A DNA stretch of 64,000 nt, taken from assembly GCF_039535475.1 (NCBI RefSeq), contig NZ_BAAAXG010000006.1, forward strand, positions 148,641 to 212,640. Direction: 5' to 3'. Positions 54,770-61,922 of this stretch are shown piece after piece. This DNA comes from Streptomyces showdoensis. Lineage in GTDB: Bacteria; Actinomycetota; Actinomycetes; Streptomycetales; Streptomycetaceae. Every line of letters begins with the position of its first letter. Within the stretch, counting starts at the first letter, position 1. The position numbers and the translations under genes were made by a program. The notes under the pieces were generated by a model. It saw only the letters and a program-made list of their open reading frames with translations, was not told the DNA's origin and made no database searches.

Positions 54770-54785
54770 ATGGCATTCATGCCAT
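54770..54785. promoter_or_regulatory. Candidate operator between GlxA-type and MDR genes
   Basis: ATGGCATTCATGCCAT: perfect 7-bp inverted arms around TC, in the 70-bp divergent gap, 20 bp from the regulator's start codon. Confidence 0.6.
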
Positions 54786-54820
54786 GGTACGTCCCGGGGG
54801 CGTCCGGCGAGGCTTGCTCC

Positions 54821-55804
54821 ATGACGAACAGCACCACTGCTCCCACCGCCCCCACCATGCGGGCCATCAGCCAGCGCACCCACGGAACCCCCGAGGTCCT
54901 CCAGGAGGTCGAGGTACCCCGTCCCGTCCCCGGGCCCAGCGAGATCCTGGTCGCCGTCCGCGCCTCCGGGGTCAACCCGACGGACTGGAAGCACCGCGCC
55001 TCCGACGCCCTCTTCCTGAGCGAGCTGCCCCTGGTCCTCGGCTGGGACGTCTCCGGCGTCGTCGAGGCGGTCGGCTTCGGCGTCACCCTCTTCCGGCCCG
55101 GCGACGAGGTCTTCGGCATGCTGCCGTACCCGCACGGGGTCGGCGCCCACGCCGAGTACGTCACCGCCCCGGCCCGTTCCTTCGCCCGCAAGCCCGCCGA
55201 GGTCGACCACGTACAGGCCGGCGCCCTGCCGCTCGCCGCCCTCACCGCGTACCAGGCGCTCGTCGACACCGCCGGGCTGCGGGCCGGGCAGCGCGTCCTG
55301 ATCCACGCGGCCGCGGGCGGGGTCGGCCACCTCGCCGTACAGATCGCCAAGGCGCACGGGGCGCATGTGATCGCCACCGCCAGCGCCCCCAAGCACGACT
55401 TCCTGCGCTCGCTCGGCGCGGACGAGGTGATCGACTACCGCTCGGTCGACTTCCGCGAGGCGACGAAGGACATCGACGTCGTCCTCGACCCCCTCTCCGG
55501 CGACACCCGCACCCGCTCCCTCGACGTGCTGCGCCCCGGCGGCATCGTCGTGTCGATCCTGCCGCCCACCGACCCCGACGACGCGGCGAAGGCGGCCGAG
55601 CGGGGCGTCCGGGCGGTCACCATGCTGGTCGAGGCCGACCACGGCGGCATGAACGCCATCGCGGACCTCGTCGCCTCCGGCGCGCTCCGCGCCCACGTCG
55701 ACTCCGTCTTCCCGCTCTCCGCCGCGGCCGAGGCCCACGCGCTCGGCGAGACGGACCGCACCACCGGGAAGATCGTCCTCGTGGTGGACGGCGCGGAGGC
55801 GTGA
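54821..55804 (+). CDS. NADP-dependent MDR family oxidoreductase (quinone-reductase-like)
   Basis: 327 aa from the ATG at 54,821; an alternative ATG lies at 54,857, and a longer upstream frame would invade the operator. GroES-like N-terminal domain (VRASGVNPTDWKHRAS, GWDVSGVVEAVG) and Rossmann domain with AAGGVGHLAVQIAK (164-177). No catalytic zinc cysteines, so it belongs to the zinc-independent quinone/enone reductase branch. Likely reduces a reactive carbonyl; regulated by the divergent GlxA-type protein. Confidence 0.93.
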   Translation: MTNSTTAPTAPTMRAISQRTHGTPEVLQEVEVPRPVPGPSEILVAVRASGVNPTDWKHRASDALFLSELPLVLGWDVSGVVEAVGFGVTLFRPGDEVFGMLPYPHGVGAHAEYVTAPARSFARKPAEVDHVQAGALPLAALTAYQALVDTAGLRAGQRVLIHAAAGGVGHLAVQIAKAHGAHVIATASAPKHDFLRSLGADEVIDYRSVDFREATKDIDVVLDPLSGDTRTRSLDVLRPGGIVVSILPPTDPDDAAKAAERGVRAVTMLVEADHGGMNAIADLVASGALRAHVDSVFPLSAAAEAHALGETDRTTGKIVLVVDGAEA

Positions 55805-55808
55805 GCCG

Positions 55809-55836
55809 CGGCCGGGTCCGGGCCAGGACCCGGCCG
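55809..55836. terminator. Bidirectional terminator hairpin
   Basis: CGGCCGGGTCC / GGACCCGGCCG with a GGGCCA loop, between the convergent MDR and MaoC genes. Confidence 0.8.
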
Positions 55837-55844
55837 CAGCCGGC

Positions 55845-56306
55845 CTACGCGTAGAAGCGCGACAGGCTGCGCAGCACGCAGGCCGGCTTGGCGCCGCCCT
55901 CGATCTCGATCGTGCCGTCGACGGCGATCTGGACGCCGCCGTTCACCTCCTCGACCGCGGCGAGGCGGGCGACGAGCCGCAGCCGGGAGCCGACCGTGAC
56001 CGGGGCGGGGAAACGCACCTTGTCCAGGCCGTAGTTGACCTTCGTGGTGACGCCCCGGACGTCGAGGAGTCCGGTGAACAGGGGGATGAAGAGGGCGAGA
56101 GTCAGATAGCCGTGGGCGATCGGGGCGCCGAAGGGGCCCTCCTTCGCGCGCTCCACGTCCACGTGGATCCACTGGTGGTCGCCGGTGGCGTCGGCGAAGC
56201 CGTCGATCCGGTCCTGGGTGACGTCGATCCAGCCGCTGGTGCCCAGCTCGCTGCCGGCCAGCTCCTTCAGGGCGTCGATGCCGTCGACGATGAGGGTCGT
56301 GGTCAT
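55845..56306 (-). CDS. MaoC-like (R)-enoyl-CoA hydratase
   Basis: 153 aa hot-dog-fold protein. Hydratase motif FADATGDHQWIH with catalytic D39 and H44 (D-x4-H), then FGAPIAHGYLTL (59-70). Adds water to trans-2-enoyl-CoA. Last gene of the SDR-amidohydrolase-ligase-MaoC operon, giving ligation, hydration and oxidation steps of an acyl-CoA pathway. Intact copy; the left copy has one extra G. Confidence 0.95.
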   Translation of the reverse strand: MTTTLIVDGIDALKELAGSELGTSGWIDVTQDRIDGFADATGDHQWIHVDVERAKEGPFGAPIAHGYLTLALFIPLFTGLLDVRGVTTKVNYGLDKVRFPAPVTVGSRLRLVARLAAVEEVNGGVQIAVDGTIEIEGGAKPACVLRSLSRFYA

Positions 56307-56343
56307 GGGGGTGGTCCTTCCTAGGGAAGCGCCGGGTGGCGTG

Positions 56344-57852
56344 TCAGGGGGTTCCGTACCGGGTGCGGAGCTGGTGCTTGAGGAGCTTTCCGGAGGCCGT
56401 GCGCGGCAGTTCGGCGACGACCACGACGGACTTCGGGATCTTGTACCGGGCGAGCCGGCCGTCCAGCGACGCGAGGATCGCGGCCGGATCGGGCGTGCCG
56501 GCCGCTCCGGTCACGATCACCGCGCGGACCGTCTCGCCCCACGTCCCGTCGGGCACGCCGATGACGGCGCACTCGACGACGTCGGGATGGGCGAGCAGGG
56601 CGTCCTCCACCTCGGCGGGGTAGATGTTCTCCCCGCCCGAGATGATCATGTCCTTCAGGCGGTCGACGATGGTGACGTAGCCGTCGGCGTCGACCCGGGC
56701 CGCGTCGCCGCTGCGGAACCAGCCGTCGGCGAACACGGCCGCCGTCTCCTCGGCCAGGCCCCAGTAGCCGGCCATCACGTGCGGGCCGCGGACCAGCACC
56801 TCGCCCGTCTCGCCGGTCGCCGCCGGGGTCAGGTCGGGGCGCACCACCCGTACGTCGGTGAAGAAGTGCGGCACCCCGGCGGACCCGGCCTTGCTCACGG
56901 CGTGCTCCGCGTCCAGGAACAGCACGCCCGGTGAGGCCTCGGTCATCCCGTACCCCTGGAGGAAGGCGAGCCCCCGCTCCTGGTACGCGGCGATGAGCGC
57001 GGTCGGCACGGGCGCGCCGCCGCAGGTGAGCAGCCGCAGACTGGACAGGTCGGCCGTCGCCCAGCGCGGGTGCCGGGCGACCCGGTCGAACATGGTGGGC
57101 ACCCCGAACACGAAGGTGACGCCGTGCCGTTCGATCAGGTCGAGGGTGTCGCCCGGGTCGAAGGACTCGACGAGCAGGCACGCTCCGCCCTTGAGCAGGA
57201 CCGGCAGGGCCAGCATGTTGAGGCCGCCGGTGTGGAACAGGGGGGCGGAGACGAGCGCGGTCTCGTCGCCGGCCAGGTCGAGGTCGACGAGGACGTCGAC
57301 CGCGTTCCAGACCAGGTTGCCGTGGGTGAGCATCGCGCCCTTCGGGCGGCCCGTGGTGCCCGAGGTGTACATGATGAGGGCCACGTCCTCGGGCGAGACC
57401 CGCTCGTCGACCGGCTCCGCGGAGGCGGCGGCGAGCAGCTCCTCGTACGGGCCGCCGGTGTCGACGACCGTCCGCACACCGGTCCCGCCCTCCGCGAGCG
57501 CCGCGTCCGCCACCGCCGCGAGGGCGGGCGAGCGGAGCAGCACGGTGCTGCCGGAGTCGCGCAGCTGGTACGCGATCTCGGGCGCCGCGAGCCGGGTGTT
57601 GAGCGGCACGAAGACCGCGCCGAGCAGGCCGGCCGCGAACAGGGTCTCCAGGAACGACGGATGGTTGGGGCCGAGGTAGGCGACGCGGTCGCCGCGCCGG
57701 ACCCCGGCCGTCCGCAGGGCGTGGGCCAGCCGGGAGGTGCGTGCGTGCAGCTCCCCGTACGTGACGGTGGCGCCGTCGTGGATCAGGGCGGTGCGGTGCG
57801 GGGTCTTGCGGGCCCGGCGGGCGGGCCACGACCCCAGTCCCTCGTTGCGCAT
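56344..57852 (-). CDS. Acyl-CoA synthetase (AMP-forming, FadD-like)
   Basis: 502 aa. ANL superfamily motifs: P-loop MYTSGTTGRPKG (161-172), GYGMTEASPG, the hinge FRSGDAARVDADGYV, GGENIYPAEVE, and the adenylation Lys in TASGKLLK (K489). Activates a carboxylic acid to its CoA thioester; acid unknown, aromatic or medium-chain likely. GAAAGGG 8 nt before the ATG; 11 bp after the amidohydrolase. This copy shows the true length; the left copy is broken by indels. Confidence 0.95.
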   Translation of the reverse strand: MRNEGLGSWPARRARKTPHRTALIHDGATVTYGELHARTSRLAHALRTAGVRRGDRVAYLGPNHPSFLETLFAAGLLGAVFVPLNTRLAAPEIAYQLRDSGSTVLLRSPALAAVADAALAEGGTGVRTVVDTGGPYEELLAAASAEPVDERVSPEDVALIMYTSGTTGRPKGAMLTHGNLVWNAVDVLVDLDLAGDETALVSAPLFHTGGLNMLALPVLLKGGACLLVESFDPGDTLDLIERHGVTFVFGVPTMFDRVARHPRWATADLSSLRLLTCGGAPVPTALIAAYQERGLAFLQGYGMTEASPGVLFLDAEHAVSKAGSAGVPHFFTDVRVVRPDLTPAATGETGEVLVRGPHVMAGYWGLAEETAAVFADGWFRSGDAARVDADGYVTIVDRLKDMIISGGENIYPAEVEDALLAHPDVVECAVIGVPDGTWGETVRAVIVTGAAGTPDPAAILASLDGRLARYKIPKSVVVVAELPRTASGKLLKHQLRTRYGTP

Positions 57853-57863
57853 CGGGTGCCCTT

Positions 57864-58757
57864 TCAGGAAGGGGAGTCGGAGCCGGTGAGGCCGAGCAGC
57901 CGGGCGGCGTTCTCCTTGAGGATCTTCGGGCGGACCGCGTCCTTGACCGGCAGCTCCGCGAAGTCGGCGAGCCAGCGGTCGGGGCTGAGCACGGGGAAGT
58001 CGGAGCCGAACAGGACCTTGTCCTGGAGCAGGGTGTTCGCGTACCGGACCAGCTGCGGCGGGAAGTACTTCGGCGACCAGCCGGACAGGTCGATGTGCAC
58101 CCCCGGCTTGTGGGTCGCGACGGCGAGCGCCTCGTCCTGCCAGGGGAAGGACGGATGCGCCAGGATGATCTTCAGGTGCGGGAAGTCGGCGGCGACGTCG
58201 TCGACGTGCAGCGGGTTGGAGTACTTGAGCCGGATGCCGCCGCCCCCGGGGACCCCGGCACCGATGCCGGTCTGCCCGGTGTGGAAGAGGGCGATCGTGC
58301 CGGTCTCCTCCATGACCTCGTAGAGGCCGTAGGCCATCCGGTCGTCGGGGAAGAAGCCCTGGATGCTCGGGTGGAACTTGAAGCCCCGGACCCCGTACTC
58401 CTCGACCAGCCGGCGGGCCCGCCGCACTCCGGCCCGGCCGCGGAAGGGGTCGACGGAGGCGAAGGGGATGAGGACGTCGGCGTGGGCGGCCGCCGCCTCG
58501 GCGATCTCCTCGTTCGGGATCGGCTCGGTGCCGGTGGCGTGCTCGGCGTCCACGGTGAAGACCACCGCGGCCATCCGCCGCTCGCGGTAGTACGCGGCGG
58601 TCTCCTCCAGGGTCGGCTTCCGCTCGCCCGCGACCTTGAAGTACGCGGCGGAGGCCGTGTGCAGCTCCTCGGAGAGCGAGGCGTGGCCCTTCGATGAGAC
58701 CTCGCAGTGGGTGTGGACGTCGATCGCGACCAGGTCGTCCACGGACGGCGCGGACAT
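57864..58757 (-). CDS. Amidohydrolase, right copy
   Basis: 297 aa, same protein as 24,753-25,646 where it is described; both copies intact. Confidence 0.92.
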   Translation of the reverse strand: MSAPSVDDLVAIDVHTHCEVSSKGHASLSEELHTASAAYFKVAGERKPTLEETAAYYRERRMAAVVFTVDAEHATGTEPIPNEEIAEAAAAHADVLIPFASVDPFRGRAGVRRARRLVEEYGVRGFKFHPSIQGFFPDDRMAYGLYEVMEETGTIALFHTGQTGIGAGVPGGGGIRLKYSNPLHVDDVAADFPHLKIILAHPSFPWQDEALAVATHKPGVHIDLSGWSPKYFPPQLVRYANTLLQDKVLFGSDFPVLSPDRWLADFAELPVKDAVRPKILKENAARLLGLTGSDSPS

Positions 58758-59683
58758 CAGGCCTCCGGGAGCTTCGGCGCGGGGATGCCCACGGTCTGCG
58801 GCTCGCGGCCCACCGAGGTGTGCCAGGCGGCGGCCAGGGTCTCCGGGGTCCAGCCGCCGTCGGCGTACGCGGTGGCCACCTCCTGCGGGTGCGACCACAG
58901 GGCCAGCTTGTCCCCGCCGATGCCGACGCACTGGCCGGTGATGCCCCGGGCCGCCTCGGAGGCGAGGAAGGGGACGAGGGCGGCGCAGTCCTCCGGGGTG
59001 CCGAACCCCTCGCCCTTCCGCAGGAAGTCCGGCAGCGGCTCGCCGCCGCGGAGCGCCTCGACGTACGGGGCGAAGGCGGGGACGGTCTCGGTCATGGCGG
59101 TGGCGGCCACCGGGACGACGGCGTTGACGGTGATGCCGGCCCGGGACAGCTCCATCGACCAGGTACGGGCCATGGCGGCGATGCCGGCCTTGGCGGCCGC
59201 GTAGTTGGTCTGGCCGAAGTTGCCGCGCTGCCCGGCGGGGGAGCCGATCAGGATCAGGCTGCCGCCCTCGCCCTGTTCGCGCATGCGGACGGCGGCGGCC
59301 CGGGCGCAGGTGAAGGTGCCCTTGAGATGGGTGGTCACGACGGCGTCGAAGTCGTCGTCGGTCATCTTCCACAGCACCTTGTCGCGCAGGATCCCGGCGT
59401 TGGTGACGAGGACGTCGAGCCGGCCGAAGGTTTCCACGGCGCGGGCCACCAGCCGGTCGGCGGCCTCGGCGCCGCCGACCGCCACGGCCTCGGCGACGGC
59501 CCGCCCGCCGGCCGCGACGATCGAGTCGGCCGCCCGCCGGGCCACCTCCTCGTCCAGGTCGTTGACGACGACGGCGGCGCCCGCTGCGGCGAGCGCGGAG
59601 GCGTAGGCGAGACCGAGACCGCGGCCGGAGCCGGTGACGACGGCCACCTTCCCGGTGAGGTCGACGGCGGGGGAGTGCGACAT
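58757..59683 (-). CDS. SDR oxidoreductase, right copy
   Basis: 308 aa, same protein as 23,827-24,753; both copies intact. Start of the four-gene operon, divergent from MarR. Confidence 0.93.
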   Translation of the reverse strand: MSHSPAVDLTGKVAVVTGSGRGLGLAYASALAAAGAAVVVNDLDEEVARRAADSIVAAGGRAVAEAVAVGGAEAADRLVARAVETFGRLDVLVTNAGILRDKVLWKMTDDDFDAVVTTHLKGTFTCARAAAVRMREQGEGGSLILIGSPAGQRGNFGQTNYAAAKAGIAAMARTWSMELSRAGITVNAVVPVAATAMTETVPAFAPYVEALRGGEPLPDFLRKGEGFGTPEDCAALVPFLASEAARGITGQCVGIGGDKLALWSHPQEVATAYADGGWTPETLAAAWHTSVGREPQTVGIPAPKLPEA

Positions 59684-59809
59684 GAGCTGTCCCTTCGGGA
59701 GTGAGGGAGTGAGGGAATGACGGGCGCGGGAGTACGGAGCGGGTCACCGGGAGAGCGTGGGGCTCGATCGCCGGCGGTCCGCCGTGATGGAAGCTAGGAC
59801 CAATCATTG

Positions 59810-59819
59810 TTGACGTCAA
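59810..59819. promoter_or_regulatory. Candidate MarR operator, right copy
   Basis: TTGACGTCAA, mirror of 23,691-23,700. Confidence 0.55.
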
Positions 59820-59858
59820 TAGTTGTCAGCAACACCGGTAGTGCCCCATGCTGGACCC

Positions 59859-60308
59859 ATGGACGAACCCTGGATGCTCGGACTGCACTCCGACAGCGGC
59901 TACCTGCTCTACCGCCTCGGCCTGCGCTCGGGGCAGCTCTTCAACGCGGCGCTGCAGGAATCGGGCCTCCGCCTGCGCCACTACGCGCTCCTGCGCTACC
60001 TGGCCACCGTCGAGGGCGCGCTCCAGCGGGAGTTGAGCACCCGGCTCGGCTACGACCCCAGCGCCATCGTGGGCCTCGTCGACGACCTCGAACGCCTCGG
60101 CCTCGTCGAACGCCGCCCCGCGCCCGGCGACCGGCGCAGCCGCGTCGTCGTCCTCGTCGACGCGGGCCGCGCCTTCCTGCGCGACACCGACCGCACCAGC
60201 CGCCGCGTCACCGACGACCTGCTCCATCCGCTGACCGAGGACGAACGGGCCGTGCTGCACGGGCTGTTGCAGCGGGTCGCCGAGCCGGAGGCGCCCGGCG
60301 GGGCCTGA
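59859..60308 (+). CDS. MarR family regulator, right copy
   Basis: 149 aa, same protein as 23,202-23,651; both copies intact. Confidence 0.92.
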   Translation: MDEPWMLGLHSDSGYLLYRLGLRSGQLFNAALQESGLRLRHYALLRYLATVEGALQRELSTRLGYDPSAIVGLVDDLERLGLVERRPAPGDRRSRVVVLVDAGRAFLRDTDRTSRRVTDDLLHPLTEDERAVLHGLLQRVAEPEAPGGA

Positions 60309-60321
60309 CGCCCCGCCCGGT

Positions 60322-61137
60322 TCACCCCGCCGTCGCGAAGAAGGCCGTCAGCTCCTCCACGTACCGCTGCGGATGGCTCACGTGCGGCACGTGACCGGCG
60401 CCCTCGAAGACCCGGGTGCGCGCGCCCGGCAGTGCCCCGGCGACCCGGTCGTAGACCGCCCGGAACCAGCTCGGGCTCCGTGAGCCCCGGGTGAGGAGCA
60501 CGGGGGCGGCGCAGCGCCGCAGCCCGGCCACGTCGAGGGCGGCCCAGCCCGGGTCGCCCTGCTCGTCGAGGAAGGTGGGGGCGTTGGCGACGAAGGTGTC
60601 CCGCAGCCGCTGAGGGAACCGCTCCCACTCGCCGGGCCCGAAGGCCACCCCGTCCACGAAGGTCCGGGCGGCGGTGAGCGGGTCGCCCGCCCGTACCAGG
60701 GCGGCGACGGCGTCGAGCCGCCCGCGCGTGGCGGCCACCTCCTCCCGGTGCTCGGGCACCTCGGCGGCGAGGTCGAGCAGCGGGGGCTCGTGGACGGCGA
60801 GGGCCCGGAACAGCCCGGGCCTGCGGGCGGCGAGCCCGAGGGCGGTGGAGGCGCCGAAGGAGTTGCCCGCGACGAACGCGGGCGCGAAGCCCAGCGCCTC
60901 CATCAGCGCGGCCAGGTCGTCCTCGTCCTCGCGCCGCGAGCCCTGTCCGGCCGGCCGCTCGCTCGCGCTGTGCCCGCGGCGGTCGTAGACGAGCACCCGG
61001 TGGCGCAGGGCGAGCCCGTGGACGACCTGGTCCCAGTTGTGGTGGTCGCCCCAGGAGCCGTGCACCAGGACCAGCGGGGCACCGTCGCCGCCGGCCTCGT
61101 AGAACAGGCGTGCCCCGTCGACCTCGACCTCTGCCAT
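60322..61137 (-). CDS. Alpha/beta hydrolase, right copy
   Basis: 271 aa, same protein as 22,373-23,188; both copies intact. Confidence 0.92.
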   Translation of the reverse strand: MAEVEVDGARLFYEAGGDGAPLVLVHGSWGDHHNWDQVVHGLALRHRVLVYDRRGHSASERPAGQGSRREDEDDLAALMEALGFAPAFVAGNSFGASTALGLAARRPGLFRALAVHEPPLLDLAAEVPEHREEVAATRGRLDAVAALVRAGDPLTAARTFVDGVAFGPGEWERFPQRLRDTFVANAPTFLDEQGDPGWAALDVAGLRRCAAPVLLTRGSRSPSWFRAVYDRVAGALPGARTRVFEGAGHVPHVSHPQRYVEELTAFFATAG

Positions 61138-61275
61138 CCGCTGCTCCCTGCGACGGCCCGATCCGGCCCGGTGGGACCCGACCCGGCTCGGTCCGGTCCA
61201 GGGCTCCATTGTCCGGCGGACGTACGGCTCCGGGGCGGGAGAACGCGCGGGGCGTGCGGGTGGCAGACTCCGCCC

Positions 61276-61893
61276 ATGGGGTTCGAACTTCTCGCGGCGA
61301 CCGGTGTGCTGGCGCTTCTGACCATGGTCCCGGGACCGGACATGGCGATCGTGACCCGCAGGGCCGTGGCCGCCGGCCGGCGGGACGGGCTGCTGACCGT
61401 CGGCGGGATCGTCGGCGGGCTGCTGGTCTGGGGCGTGCTGGCGGTGGCCGGGCTGGCCGCCGTCCTGGCGGCTTCGGCCGTCGCGTACACCGTGGTGAAG
61501 CTGGTCGGCGCGGCCTACCTGGTCTTCCTCGGTGCGCAGGCGCTGTGGCGGACCAGGCGCGGTGGGGCGGCGGCGCCCGTGGACGCGCCGCCGCCCGCCG
61601 GGAACCCGTGGCGGACCGGTCTGGTGGGCAACCTGCTCAACCCGAAGATCGCGGTCTTCTACACCGGCCTGCTGCCGACCCTCGCCCCGTCCGGGCTCTC
61701 CCCGCACACCGGGATGGCCCTGCTGGTGCTGGTCCACGCGGCGCTCACGGTCGTCTGGCTCTCCGGCTACGTGCTGCTGCTCGCCGGGGCCCGCTCCTTC
61801 TTCGCCCGGCCCGCCGTGCGGGGCGCGATGGAGCGGGTCACCGGTGTGGTGCTCATCGGCTTCGGGGTGAAGGTCGCGACGGCGGCCTCCTAG
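61276..61893 (+). CDS. LysE family exporter, right copy
   Basis: 205 aa, same protein as 21,617-22,234; both copies intact. Confidence 0.93.
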   Translation: MGFELLAATGVLALLTMVPGPDMAIVTRRAVAAGRRDGLLTVGGIVGGLLVWGVLAVAGLAAVLAASAVAYTVVKLVGAAYLVFLGAQALWRTRRGGAAAPVDAPPPAGNPWRTGLVGNLLNPKIAVFYTGLLPTLAPSGLSPHTGMALLVLVHAALTVVWLSGYVLLLAGARSFFARPAVRGAMERVTGVVLIGFGVKVATAAS

Positions 61894-61919
61894 CGTGCCG
61901 CCCGGGCCCGGGCGGCACG
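61894..61919. terminator. Bidirectional terminator hairpin, right copy
   Basis: The same 26-bp perfect palindrome as at 21,591-21,616. Confidence 0.8.
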
Positions 61920-61922
61920 CGG

